From contig CAJUTB010000011.1 in NCBI GenBank assembly GCA_910589315.1, forward strand, positions 1 to 64,000: a stretch of DNA of 64,000 bases, given 5' to 3'. This stretch comes from an uncultured Oscillibacter sp. (GTDB lineage Bacteria > Bacillota > Clostridia > Oscillospirales > Oscillospiraceae). The notes below the pieces were generated by a model that was not told the origin of the DNA, did no database searches, and saw only the letters and a program-made list of their open reading frames with translations. Positions 48,825 to 57,759 of this stretch are shown here, piece by piece. The position numbers were made by a program, and so were the translations under genes. Each line of letters starts with the position of its first letter. The stretch's first letter is position 1.

Positions 48825-49427
48825 ATGCCAATCTCGTTGCTGCCGTCGTTTCTGCTTTACTGTTATACTGGAGCCATCACTCCCGGCCCCGCAAATCTCT
48901 GCTCCCTTTCCACCGCCTTACGCTATGGCAAAGGACCGGCCCTGCGCCAGTGGCGGGGATTGTTTGCCGGTTTTTTCCTCGTCTCCATGGTCTCTGTGCT
49001 GGCGGCTTATTTTCTGGGCGCGCTGCTGAATCCCTATGTGGGATATCTCTCCTGGCTGGGCGCGGCATACCTCCTCTGGTTAGCGTGGCACACCCTCCGG
49101 TCCTCCGAAGGCCCGGCAGACGGGACCGCCGCACGGCCCAGTTTTCTCACGGGGCTTCTGGTGCAGCTGACGAACGTGAAAATTATGATATTCTGTCTGG
49201 TCGCGCTGACGTCCTATGTCCTGCCCTATGACGGCTCGTTTGGTTCTCTTCTGCTGGCGGGGCTGTTTCTGCCCTTCACCGGACCGGTGGCAAATCTGAT
49301 ATGGCTGTTTGCCGGAGCCGCGCTGCAACGGTTTTTTACAAACCACCGCCGCGCCGTGGATACCGTTATGGCGGCGGCGTTGGCCTTGTGTGCGGTCAGT
49401 CTGGTCTGGCCGCATGGAAGGGCATGA
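48825..49427 (+). CDS. LysE/RhtB family amino-acid exporter
   Basis: A 200-residue, six-helix membrane protein. The N-terminal YTGAITPGPANLCSLSTALRYG carries the family motif with PGPxN, and the centre holds FLTGLLVQLTNVKIMIF. It probably exports an amino acid under LysR control. The ATG at 48825 is preferred, ten bases from AAAAAGGA; a GTG at 48816 is nearer. The stop is followed by a bidirectional terminator. Confidence 0.9.
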   Translation: MPISLLPSFLLYCYTGAITPGPANLCSLSTALRYGKGPALRQWRGLFAGFFLVSMVSVLAAYFLGALLNPYVGYLSWLGAAYLLWLAWHTLRSSEGPADGTAARPSFLTGLLVQLTNVKIMIFCLVALTSYVLPYDGSFGSLLLAGLFLPFTGPVANLIWLFAGAALQRFFTNHRRAVDTVMAAALALCAVSLVWPHGRA

Positions 49428-49460
49428 TTCCTTTTCCGCTTTGACGGGTTCCATATGGCA

Positions 49461-49503
49461 AAAAGGCCGGGCAGGAAGCAGAGGCTTCCTGCCCGGCCTT
49501 TTT
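49461..49503. terminator. bidirectional terminator
   Basis: AAAAGGCCGGGCAGGAAG (49461-49478) pairs perfectly with CTTCCTGCCCGGCCTTTT (49485-49502), with T runs on both strands. It serves the exporter and the convergent lipoprotein gene. Confidence 0.9.
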
Positions 49504-49520
49504 GCGTTCCGGAAAAATCC

Positions 49521-51074
49521 TCATTCTCCCATCTCTGCATCCGGTTCCCGCAGGCGTATGAGGCAGCTGGTGAGATTATATAACGGCTCGGCCGCCGTAG
49601 GAGTAAGGTTTTCCAGCACATCCGCCTGGTAAAGAACCGAGGTCGATTTGAAGCATACCGGCAGAATCGGGGCCTGGCTTTGCAGGTGGGCGCAAAGCGT
49701 ATTCATGGCCGTCGTTCGGTCCTCCGCAGCGGCGAAGGCCGCTAGAAGCGCATCAGTCTGGGGGTTGCTCCAACGGCTGTAATTCAGCGCGCCGCCGGTG
49801 GACAGAAGCGGGGCAAGGTTCCAGTCGGCGGTAAGGCGGACTTCGCCGTAATAGAGGTCGAAGTCTCCGGCGGTCAAAGCGGCGTTGTATTCCGCCCAAG
49901 GCAAAACCTGGACCTCTACAGGAAGCCCGGCGTTTGTAAAAGATTCCGCCAGAAATCCGGCGATTGACTTCTTAAAACTGTTCTCCTCATTGACCAGCAG
50001 CGTCAGAGGGCGTTCCGCCGTATAGCCGGTTTGAAGCAGCGCGGCGGAAAAGGTGTCGGCGGAGCCGGTTTCTTCCAGACCAGAGGGATACAGCCGCGAC
50101 GCCGGCGAAACCGGAAACTGCGCCGCGCTCCCATGGCCGGAGAGAAAGGCGCTGACCACATAGGCGCGGTTGATTCCGTTCCAAAGGGCGCGGCGGAGGG
50201 CCAGATTATCCAGCGGAGCGCGGGCAGTGTTGCAGCCCAGATATTGCAGGACCGTCGTTTCCGCGTCAATACAGCCGACTTTGCCCGTGGTTCCGGAGGA
50301 TTGGGTTCCGGTGAGGTCGGCAGTCATCAGCTGAATGTCGTGAGAGGAGAAGCGGTAAAGGAGGGTGTCGTGGTCCGCCGCTTCCACCAGGGGGATTCGT
50401 TCCAGCGGCTGGCCGCCGCCCCTCCACCAGCCGGGATTGACCGTCAAATAGGCGTTGCCGCCCTCCGCAGCGTAGCAATACGGACCGGTGCCGGTGGGGA
50501 CGGTGTTTTTCTGGGTGCCGGATTTGATGATGGGAATATCCAGCAGAGCCGGAAAGCCGGTGTTTGGCCCGGTGAGCGTAATGGTGACGGTATTCCCCCG
50601 GCCCGAAATGGAGGCCACGCCTGCCAGACGGCTGCGGTAGCGTTCGGACTGCCGGGCGCGTTCCAGCGTTGCCCGGACATCGGCGGCGGTGAGACTGGAG
50701 CCGTCGGAAAAGGCGACGCCTTCCCGCAGCGTGAAGGTATAACGGTACGCGGCGGGGTCATAGGTATAGGACGCGCAGAGGGAGGGCTGCGGTTCCAGCG
50801 CGTTGTCCAGGCGGAACAGGCCCTCGTATAAAAGGGACCCCACCACCTGCTGGATTCCGTCGGAGCACTCCACCGGGTCCAGGGTCTGGCTGGGGGCGTA
50901 GGGGAGCGCGAAGGTCTCCGGCAGAACGACGCGGGGCGTCTCCGGCGGCGGTTCTTCTTCCACAACCGGCGGCAGCGCGTCCGGCTCCTCCTCAATCAGT
51001 TCCGCCTGCCAGCAGCCAGTGAGCAGAACCAGCGGCAAAACGGTGCAAAGCAATCGAAATAGGTGTTTTTTCAC
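49521..51074 (-). CDS. peptide-type ABC transporter substrate-binding lipoprotein
   Basis: A 517-residue protein. It starts at a GTG (51074) behind GGAG, giving a lipoprotein signal peptide LCTVLPLVLLTGC with the acylated Cys near residue 20, and a Pro/Glu-rich linker (about 27-50). The body is an SBP_bac_5 fold: LYEGLFRLD, YTFTLREGVAFSDGSSLTAADV, RALWNGINRAY. No permease or ATPase gene is adjacent, so it may work with a distant transporter or as a receptor. The longer frame upstream overlaps the pgeF gene and is not supported. Last of a four-gene operon. Confidence 0.88.
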   Translation of the reverse strand: MKKHLFRLLCTVLPLVLLTGCWQAELIEEEPDALPPVVEEEPPPETPRVVLPETFALPYAPSQTLDPVECSDGIQQVVGSLLYEGLFRLDNALEPQPSLCASYTYDPAAYRYTFTLREGVAFSDGSSLTAADVRATLERARQSERYRSRLAGVASISGRGNTVTITLTGPNTGFPALLDIPIIKSGTQKNTVPTGTGPYCYAAEGGNAYLTVNPGWWRGGGQPLERIPLVEAADHDTLLYRFSSHDIQLMTADLTGTQSSGTTGKVGCIDAETTVLQYLGCNTARAPLDNLALRRALWNGINRAYVVSAFLSGHGSAAQFPVSPASRLYPSGLEETGSADTFSAALLQTGYTAERPLTLLVNEENSFKKSIAGFLAESFTNAGLPVEVQVLPWAEYNAALTAGDFDLYYGEVRLTADWNLAPLLSTGGALNYSRWSNPQTDALLAAFAAAEDRTTAMNTLCAHLQSQAPILPVCFKSTSVLYQADVLENLTPTAAEPLYNLTSCLIRLREPDAEMGE

Positions 51075-51100
51075 GGAAGCATCTCCATCGGAAAACGGTA

Positions 51101-51904
51101 TCAGGAGGGACGGACAATGGCGGCGCACTGCACGCCCCGGGCCTCTCCCATTTTTCGATGGGACCAGAAGCGGTCTGGATGGCAGGCGGTGCAAAGTCCG
51201 GCGGCGTCGATGTGTTCCGGCAGAATCCCGGCGCGAAGCAGCCAGTGACGGTTCAGGCCCTCCAGGTCAACATACCATTTGGGGCCGCGGCGTTCCAGGT
51301 AGGGTTCCGCCGCGTTTCCCAGAGCAGCACGCATAGCGTCCGGGACATCGGCGTCCGTTTCAAAGCAGCACTGCCCGATGCAGGGTCCCAGTGCGGCGCG
51401 GACATCCGCTGGATTTGCGCGGTAAAGCCGTTTCAGCTCCCGGACGGTTTTTTCGGCAATGCCGCCCGCACAGCCCCGCCAGCCCGCGTGAACGGCCCCG
51501 ACGGCCCCGGTTTTCGGGTCGTGGAGCAGGACGGTGCCGCAGTCGGCGGAGAACACGAACAGGGCAAGGCCCGGCTCGTTTGTAACCAGCGCGTCGGCGG
51601 AGTAATCGCGGTCACGAAACAGGCCCTTGCCCGCGTCGCTGGCCGTACAAATGTGGACGGTGGTTTCATGGACCTGCCTGGATAAAACCGTCTGTTCCGG
51701 TTCAACGCCCAGGCAGGCGCAGAAACGGCGGTAGTTTTCCAGCATGGCCTCCCGTCCGTCCCCCATGCCGGGGCGAAGGTTCAGGCTGTCCCAGGGGGCG
51801 GGGGAAACGCCGCCAAGGCGGGTGGAAAAGCCGTGCCGCACACTGGATAAAACGGGGGCGGACAGCCAGATTAAGCCGTTTTGTCTGTGGGTTTCAAAGG
51901 GCAT
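51101..51904 (-). CDS. pgeF: peptidoglycan editing factor PgeF (multicopper polyphenol-oxidase-like family)
   Basis: A 267-residue YfiH/DUF152 protein. The metal ligands are in LSRQVHETTVHI, FSADCGTVLLHD and GAVHAGWRGCAGGI; GLCTACHPDRFWSHRK ends the protein as typical. The family removes mis-incorporated residues from muropeptide precursors or acts on purine nucleosides. AAAGGAGG lies six bases before the ATG at 51904. Confidence 0.94.
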   Translation of the reverse strand: MPFETHRQNGLIWLSAPVLSSVRHGFSTRLGGVSPAPWDSLNLRPGMGDGREAMLENYRRFCACLGVEPEQTVLSRQVHETTVHICTASDAGKGLFRDRDYSADALVTNEPGLALFVFSADCGTVLLHDPKTGAVGAVHAGWRGCAGGIAEKTVRELKRLYRANPADVRAALGPCIGQCCFETDADVPDAMRAALGNAAEPYLERRGPKWYVDLEGLNRHWLLRAGILPEHIDAAGLCTACHPDRFWSHRKMGEARGVQCAAIVRPS

Positions 51905-51918
51905 GGGAACCTCCTTTA

Positions 51919-52152
51919 TCATTTCGGTTCTTGCGCTTTGGGTTCATGGACAACTTCATGGGCACTCCAGCCGTTCCAGATATAAAGACAGCCGGAAATC
52001 ATGAGGGAAATGGAAATGATCCAACAGAAAATCAGCTCAAACAGCAGGAAAAGCACCGTCAGGATGCCGCCCAGCAGCAGGAGGCCGCAGCCGAGCACCA
52101 TCTGCTTGATGTCTTGCAGCAGGGCCAGAATACCGTCATTCATTTGCTCCAC
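51919..52152 (-). CDS. small membrane protein
   Basis: A protein of about 77 residues with two adjacent transmembrane helices (about 20-42 and 45-65) and a short polar tail. The likely start is a GTG at 52152, nine bases from AAGGGAG inside the end of the previous gene; the ATG at 52143 is an alternative. Unrecognised. It lies between the hypothetical gene and pgeF in the same operon. Confidence 0.6.
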   Translation of the reverse strand: MEQMNDGILALLQDIKQMVLGCGLLLLGGILTVLFLLFELIFCWIISISLMISGCLYIWNGWSAHEVVHEPKAQEPK

Positions 52153-52154
52153 AT

Positions 52155-52784
52155 TCACTTGCTCCCTTCCATTCCCAGATAATCCAATATCCAGCAATCT
52201 ATATCCACATCGCCTTGCACAAACGTCCCCTCATGTTCGTCGTGCTCAAATCTGGCGCAATCAGTGATAACCGGGGGAATCCGGTCCGTCTTCCGGTCAA
52301 GGACGACGCTGTAATCATCGTCAATCCAGAAGCCTGGGCTTCCGGAATCGGGAAAACGATAACAAAGGTATCCGTTCAGCTTGGAATCCAAAGGCCAAAT
52401 ACAGTAAGCCTCCACGATCTGAGCCCCCAGGTCGTCCATATCATCCACCAGATCGAAGAAAAGGGTGTTATCTTCCATCCTTTCAATATCACAGGGGCTG
52501 AGGCTGTTTGCGCGCAGAAGCACCTGGTCGGTGTCCTTGCAGTCCTCCCATTTGCAGGGCGTCCACTTGCGCCCCTTTTCTACAAAAAACTGCTTGGTCT
52601 CCTCGAAATCATGCACGAAATCGGGATAATCTTCTTCATAAAAGTCCTCTCTCGCGGTAAGGACATAGTCATAAACTTCCTCAATGGCAGCCTTTGTGCC
52701 TTCAAAAGCCAGAATCCAATGCCCCTCAGTTTGAGTTCCCTTGTCCGGAAAAACAGGATAGAACTTTTCGTCAAAAAAACGCAT
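52155..52784 (-). CDS. hypothetical acidic protein
   Basis: A soluble, strongly acidic protein of about 209 residues with many aromatic residues and Asp/Glu runs; no domain recognised. The start at 52784 has AAAGGAA eleven bases upstream. First gene of a four-gene operon ending in the binding lipoprotein. Confidence 0.65.
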   Translation of the reverse strand: MRFFDEKFYPVFPDKGTQTEGHWILAFEGTKAAIEEVYDYVLTAREDFYEEDYPDFVHDFEETKQFFVEKGRKWTPCKWEDCKDTDQVLLRANSLSPCDIERMEDNTLFFDLVDDMDDLGAQIVEAYCIWPLDSKLNGYLCYRFPDSGSPGFWIDDDYSVVLDRKTDRIPPVITDCARFEHDEHEGTFVQGDVDIDCWILDYLGMEGSK

Positions 52785-52817
52785 GGGTATAGCATTTCCT
52801 TTACAATTTGTACCCAC

Positions 52818-52846
52818 ATTATAACACCCGGTTCATCCGATTGCAA
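52818..52846 (-). promoter_or_regulatory. promoter of the pgeF/lipoprotein operon
   Basis: On the minus strand TTGCAA (52846-52841) and a perfect TATAAT (52823-52818) are 17 bases apart, about 35 bases before the first gene. Confidence 0.75.
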
Positions 52847-52891
52847 GATAGGACTGATACAAAAATATGATTTATAGAAAATCTGTTTTGG

Positions 52892-55636
52892 TTAACCCTT
52901 GTGGTATTCCGGGCAAGTACACTTTTTCCACTTCAGGCCGCTGCCGCAGGGGCAGGGGTCGTTTTTGCCGATTTTAATGACCTTAATGGGCTGTTTCTTC
53001 GGGGCGGTTCCGTCCCCGCCCACGTTCTCAACCATACCCTTGGCCACCCGTTCCCGCTTGACCTCCTCATCCTTCCGCAGCCGCACGGAGTACAGCCGCC
53101 GGACGGTCTCGTCCTGGATGGCGGCCACCATTTCCTCGAACATCGTCAGGGATTCCCGCTTGTATACATCCACGGGGTTGTTGTTGCCGTAAGATTGGAG
53201 CCGGATGCCCTGCTTCAAGTCGTCCATGGCGTCGATATGGTCCATCCAGTATTCGTCCACCACCCGCAGCATGATCACCCGCTCCAGCTCCCGCATGATC
53301 GCCGGAGTGATTTCCTGCTCTTTGGCCGCGTAGGTCTTTTCGGCCGCGGCGGCGCAGCGTTCCGTCAGCGATTCCTGCCCGTTGTCCGCGCCGTCGGATA
53401 CGGAGACCGCGCCCTTGGCGAAATAGGTGCCTTCCAGGCCCCGCAGCACTTCCAAACAGGCCGCCTCGTCCAGCGTCCCCTGTTCCGCGAAGGCCATGGC
53501 GATGTGGTTTGAAATCGAAGTGTGCATCATGTTCAGCACGGTTTCCTTGATGTCCATGCCGTCCAGCACCTGACGCCGCTGGCCATAGATCAGCTCCCGC
53601 TGCTTGTTCATCACGTCGTCGTATTCCAGCACGGATTTCCGGGACTGGAAGTTCCGGGATTCCACAGTGGTCTGGGCATTTTCAATGGCTTTTGTCAGCA
53701 TTTTATTCTCAATGGGCGTGTCCTCGTCCAGATCAAACCGCTCCATCATATTGGTAATCCGGTCGCCGCCAAACAGGCGCATAAGATCGTCGTCCAGGGA
53801 GATATAGAACCGGGTCTCGCCGGGGTCGCCCTGGCGTCCGGCGCGGCCCCGGAGCTGGTTGTCAATCCGGCGGGATTCGTGGCGTTCGGTGCCGATGATG
53901 AACAGGCCCCCCGCTTCCCGGACTTTTTCCGCCTCGTCGGAAATCTCGGCCTTGTGCTGGGCCATTTTCTCGGCAAAGAGCTTCCGGGCGTCCAGAATTT
54001 CCTGGTTATCGGTGTCGGCGTAGCCGGTGGCGTCGGTAATCACCTCGTCGGAGTAGCCCGCTTTCAGCAGGTCGGCCCGGGCGAGGTATTCGGCGTTGCC
54101 GCCCAGCATGATATCCGTACCGCGGCCCGCCATGTTCGTGGCGACGGTCACGGCCCCCAGCTTGCCCGCCTGGGCGACGATTTCGGCTTCCTTCTCGTGG
54201 TTCTTGGCGTTGAGGAGGTTGTGTTTGATGCCTTCCCGGGAGAGGAGCTTGCTCAAAAGCTCGTTTTTCTCAATGGAGACCGTGCCCACCAGCACCGGCT
54301 GTCCCTTTTCATGACACTCCTTGATCTGCTCAATGACCGCCCGGAATTTGCCCGCCTCGGTTTTGTAAACGACATCGTGATGGTCATTCCGCTGGTTGGG
54401 GCGGTTTGTGGGGATCTCGATGATGTCCAGGTTATAGATGGTGCCGAATTCCTCCTGCTCGGTCATGGCCGTACCGGTCATGCCGGAGAGTTTATTATAG
54501 AGCCGGAAATAGTTCTGGAACGTGATGGTGGCGAGGGTTTTGTTTTCGCTGTTGACGTTGACGTGTTCCTTGGCTTCAATGGCCTGGTGGAGTCCGTTGG
54601 AATAACGCCGTCCGAACATCAGACGGCCCGTGAACTCGTCGACGATGATCACTTCGCCGTCCTTGACCACATAGTCAATATCCCGTTTCATGGTGCCGTG
54701 GGCCTTGAGGGCCTGGTTGATGTGGTGGCTCAGGGTGGAGTTGGAGGGGTCGGAGAGATTTTCCACATGGAAATACTCTTCCGCCTTGGCAATGCCGGGA
54801 GCGGTCAGCGTGGCGGTTTTGGCCTTTTCGTCAACGACGTAATCGGCGTCAATGTCGCTGTCTTCCTCCTCCTTGTTGTCCACCTGGACAACAACCTGTT
54901 TTTTCAGCCGGGAAACAAACATTTCGGCCATATCGTAGAGCTGGGTGGATTTTTCGCCCTGGCCGGAGATGATCAGGGGGGTCCGGGCCTCGTCGATCAG
55001 GATGGAGTCCACCTCGTCCACGATAGCAAAGGCGTGGCCCCGCTGGACCAGCTCGGTGGAATAGATGCACATATTATCCCGGAGGTAATCGAAGCCCATT
55101 TCGTTATTCGTGCCGTAAGTGATATCGGCGGCGTAGGCGTCCTGCCGCTGTTTGGCGGTCAGACCATGGACGATCAGGCCCACCTTGAGGCCGAGAAACC
55201 GGTGGACCTTGCCCATCCACTCGCTGTCGCGCTTTGCGAGGTAGTCGTTGACGGTGACGATGTGGACGCCTTTGCCTTCCAGGGCGTTGAGATAGGCGGG
55301 AAGGGTGGCGACCAGGGTTTTGCCCTCGCCGGTTTTCATCTCGGCAATCCGGCCCTGGTGGAGCACGATGCCGCCCACCAGCTGCACCCGGTAGGGCCGG
55401 AGGCCCAGCACGCGGTCGGAGGCTTCCCGCACGGCGGCGAAGGCTTCCGGAAGAATATCGTCCAGGGTTTCGCCGTTTGCAAGACGCTCCTTGAACTCCG
55501 GCGTTTTCGCTTGCAGCTCCGCGTCGCTCATGGCCTTGTAGGCGTCGGCCATGGACTCGATCTTGTCCACAATCGGATAGATGGATTTCAGCTCCCGGGA
55601 GCTGTAATCCCCAAACAGTTTTTTCATCAGACCCAT
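52892..55636 (-). CDS. secA: preprotein translocase ATPase SecA
   Basis: A 914-residue motor of the Sec export pathway. Seen: [21 protein letters not shown] with Walker [38 protein letters not shown] by its ends near 205-225, [14 protein letters not shown] and the C-terminal metal motif [14 protein letters not shown], which here has C-x-C where C-C or C-H is usual. The length is normal. AAAGGAAG lies twelve bases before the ATG, a rather long spacing. Single gene. Confidence 0.98.
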   Translation of the reverse strand: MGLMKKLFGDYSSRELKSIYPIVDKIESMADAYKAMSDAELQAKTPEFKERLANGETLDDILPEAFAAVREASDRVLGLRPYRVQLVGGIVLHQGRIAEMKTGEGKTLVATLPAYLNALEGKGVHIVTVNDYLAKRDSEWMGKVHRFLGLKVGLIVHGLTAKQRQDAYAADITYGTNNEMGFDYLRDNMCIYSTELVQRGHAFAIVDEVDSILIDEARTPLIISGQGEKSTQLYDMAEMFVSRLKKQVVVQVDNKEEEDSDIDADYVVDEKAKTATLTAPGIAKAEEYFHVENLSDPSNSTLSHHINQALKAHGTMKRDIDYVVKDGEVIIVDEFTGRLMFGRRYSNGLHQAIEAKEHVNVNSENKTLATITFQNYFRLYNKLSGMTGTAMTEQEEFGTIYNLDIIEIPTNRPNQRNDHHDVVYKTEAGKFRAVIEQIKECHEKGQPVLVGTVSIEKNELLSKLLSREGIKHNLLNAKNHEKEAEIVAQAGKLGAVTVATNMAGRGTDIMLGGNAEYLARADLLKAGYSDEVITDATGYADTDNQEILDARKLFAEKMAQHKAEISDEAEKVREAGGLFIIGTERHESRRIDNQLRGRAGRQGDPGETRFYISLDDDLMRLFGGDRITNMMERFDLDEDTPIENKMLTKAIENAQTTVESRNFQSRKSVLEYDDVMNKQRELIYGQRRQVLDGMDIKETVLNMMHTSISNHIAMAFAEQGTLDEAACLEVLRGLEGTYFAKGAVSVSDGADNGQESLTERCAAAAEKTYAAKEQEITPAIMRELERVIMLRVVDEYWMDHIDAMDDLKQGIRLQSYGNNNPVDVYKRESLTMFEEMVAAIQDETVRRLYSVRLRKDEEVKRERVAKGMVENVGGDGTAPKKQPIKVIKIGKNDPCPCGSGLKWKKCTCPEYHKG

Positions 55637-55727
55637 GATTTTTTGTTACTTCCTTTCTAAAATCAAGCAATCCCCAAAAAGGGACAGAATTTTCTATACA
55701 ATTGCATAGTATCTGGAAATCAGCATT

Positions 55728-55756
55728 AGCATACCACACCTACCTATAAAATGCAA
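55728..55756 (-). promoter_or_regulatory. secA promoter
   Basis: On the minus strand TTGCAT (55756-55751) and TATGCT (55733-55728) are 17 bases apart. Downstream in the leader the near-palindrome CTATACAATTGCATAG (55694-55709) may be a regulatory site. The rest of the 290-base gap holds only a terminator. Confidence 0.55.
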
Positions 55757-55787
55757 AAGAAATTGACGATTTCGCAAAATGTTCACA

Positions 55788-55817
55788 AAAGAAAGCCGCC
55801 CAGCGGCGGCTTTTGTT
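55788..55817 (-). terminator. terminator of the HgdB-like gene
   Basis: AAAGCCGCC (55792-55800) pairs perfectly with GGCGGCTTT (55805-55813) around CAGC, with CTTTTG after it on the minus strand and TTTTG on the plus strand. Confidence 0.75.
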
Positions 55818-55926
55818 GATTTTCCCGCTCTTTCAGGATGGATGCATTCCAGAAACGGCGGAATGGACAATATGAACCAAAAGCGAAACCGGCAATGACA
55901 TTAAATATATGGCAAAATGTTCCTGG

Positions 55927-57090
55927 TCAGATTTCCGTATCCAGCAGCAGGCGGATGCGATTCTGTACGGTTCCCTCCCGCGTCGAGGCATCGTAGTCGA
56001 TTCCCGTGAGCAGGCCGTCGGGAATTTCCCGCTGTAAACGCGCGTAGATTCCCCGGGCGTAAACGTGCCCCGGCAGACAGCCGAAGGGCATCGCGCTTAA
56101 AACCTTCCGGTAGCCTGCCCGCACCCAGGCGGCGGCTTCCGCTGACAGCAGCCATCCGCAGCCCAGCGCGCAGCCCGACGGCAGCGCGAGTGCCTTGAGC
56201 TCTTGGTAAGGCGGCAGCGTGGAAAACCCGGCGTCGCGCAGGACCTCCAAAAACCGCCGCTGGAACCGCAGCGCCCAGGCCGTCAGCAGCTTTCCGCCCA
56301 GGCGAATAAGACGCGGGCTTTCCTCCAAATGCGTATCCAGGTAATAAAGCGCGTACCAGGTCAGGCCGTTGACGCCGGCGGCACAGCCGTGATCTTCCAG
56401 ATAACGTTCCAGGTCCCAGTTGCCCAAACGGCAGTATTTTGTATACAATTCCCCGACAATTGCAACTTTTTGCACAGGCCGTTCCGTCACCGGAACCGCC
56501 TGAATGTCTGCCGCCATCTCCCGGCAGCGTCGAAGAATTCCGCGGGGCGTTAAATGGCGGTTTGCCTGTAAATCGCTAGAAAGCGTCTGGGTCCAGCGGC
56601 GGATGACCCGGTTTGTATCGCCGGGATTGGCCTCCCGGGGCCGGACCTGATTTCCGGCGAGCAGCAGGGTGTCGCCCCAGAATGCAGCCGCAAGCGCGCG
56701 GCGGGCCATGGCGAGGCTTACCGGCAAAGCGCATTCGCGGTCCAGGCCCCGTGCGTTGAGGGATAGCAGCCGCACCTGCGCAAAGCCCTCCCGGTCCAGC
56801 ACGGGCCGCAGGAGCCGGATTAAGCAGGAACCCCGGCAGGCGTCGGCGGCCTGGGAGATCAAAACGGAAGTGTGGGGCAGATCGTATTTCCCGGACCGCA
56901 GGGCCGAGAGTACCTGTCCGGCAATTAAAATAAAGGGATAGCACAGATCGTTGTGCAGATGCCGGAGGCCCAGTTCTTCAACGCCGGTCCGGTTGTCCAG
57001 AATCACGGCGCGGCGGTCCTGGGTCTCAAACGCCCAGCGCAAAAGGGGCCAATGGTGGTCCAGCAAGGCAGGAATCAGCAGGGTTTCCAT
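55927..57090 (-). CDS. 2-hydroxyacyl-CoA dehydratase D-component-like protein
   Basis: A 387-residue protein like the HgdB/DUF2229 part that is often fused to acyl-CoA dehydratase activases. Seen: LCYPFILIAGQVLSALRSGKYD by its ends (about 50-72), ISQAADACRGSC with Cys, MPFGCLPGHVYARGI and LTGIDYDASTREGTVQNRI. Cys residues in these places usually hold a 4Fe-4S cluster. No activase gene is adjacent, so it is an orphan. AAAGGAGG lies seven bases before the ATG at 57090. Confidence 0.82.
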   Translation of the reverse strand: METLLIPALLDHHWPLLRWAFETQDRRAVILDNRTGVEELGLRHLHNDLCYPFILIAGQVLSALRSGKYDLPHTSVLISQAADACRGSCLIRLLRPVLDREGFAQVRLLSLNARGLDRECALPVSLAMARRALAAAFWGDTLLLAGNQVRPREANPGDTNRVIRRWTQTLSSDLQANRHLTPRGILRRCREMAADIQAVPVTERPVQKVAIVGELYTKYCRLGNWDLERYLEDHGCAAGVNGLTWYALYYLDTHLEESPRLIRLGGKLLTAWALRFQRRFLEVLRDAGFSTLPPYQELKALALPSGCALGCGWLLSAEAAAWVRAGYRKVLSAMPFGCLPGHVYARGIYARLQREIPDGLLTGIDYDASTREGTVQNRIRLLLDTEI

Positions 57091-57146
57091 GAACGGGCCT
57101 CCTTTCCGGTTCCGCAGAGCCGCGGTGCGCGTATGGCTTCTAGGCG

Positions 57147-57575
57147 TTAAGCGCGGAAGTCCGATTTTCCAATGTAATAATTCAGGTGTCCAAGAAGAAA
57201 CAGCCCCACGCCCAAAACGAAATAACCTCCTCCCAGCATCCTGTATACATCGCAAAGGCGGGTTTCCCAAAGCGGGGAAAGCGGACGGAACTCCAACAGG
57301 AAACGCAGAATGACGATTCCAAAAATATCTACGGCAAACGCAAGATATGCAATCAACCCCGTAAGGGACATTTTGTCCAGATCTTCAGGAGCAACGCGGT
57401 TTTTGCGGTCCCAGCCGCAGGAACCGAATATCAGGACGGATTGCAAAGTCCGGTTTGAAATCCGGATGGAGAACTTTGCCGACAGGAGAAACGAAAACCA
57501 GTGGGAGTTCGCCGAAGCTATCACCCAGGCAATAAAAAGCATCCCAATCACCATCAGGAAATCATCCCACAACAT
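57147..57575 (-). CDS. small integral membrane protein
   Basis: A 142-residue protein with about four hydrophobic helices (about 5-25, 60-70 weak, 73-95, 115-133). No recognised motif. AAAGGGGG is eight bases before the ATG at 57575. It lies 56 bases upstream of the HgdB-like gene on the same strand. Confidence 0.65.
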   Translation of the reverse strand: MLWDDFLMVIGMLFIAWVIASANSHWFSFLLSAKFSIRISNRTLQSVLIFGSCGWDRKNRVAPEDLDKMSLTGLIAYLAFAVDIFGIVILRFLLEFRPLSPLWETRLCDVYRMLGGGYFVLGVGLFLLGHLNYYIGKSDFRA

Positions 57576-57599
57576 CCGCGCCACCCCCTTTCCACTTGT

Positions 57600-57629
57600 A
57601 TTATACAATGTCCGCCCTGCGCTTGTCCA
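57600..57629 (-). promoter_or_regulatory. promoter of the small membrane protein gene
   Basis: On the minus strand TGGACA (57629-57624) and a perfect TATAAT (57605-57600) are 18 bases apart, 25 bases before the start. Confidence 0.7.
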
Positions 57630-57664
57630 GGCTTTGAGAAAATGGGAAAATGAAAAATCTCTCG

Positions 57665-57693
57665 TTGTATATCTTGTCAAATTATGCTATACT
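57665..57693 (+). promoter_or_regulatory. promoter of the MBL hydrolase gene
   Basis: TTGTAT (57665-57670) and TATACT (57688-57693) are 17 bases apart, 67 bases before the start. Confidence 0.65.
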
Positions 57694-57759
57694 GTATCCG
57701 GAGAGCTTTAGAGAATTTGACACGATACACAAAAATCAATCATAAGGAGGGCCTATCGA

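Noticed and set aside
53522..55660. 712-codon open frame antisense to secA
   Set aside because: It lies opposite a certain secA gene, has no ribosome binding site, and its product is low-complexity His/Val/Gly-rich; an effect of GC-rich codon bias.
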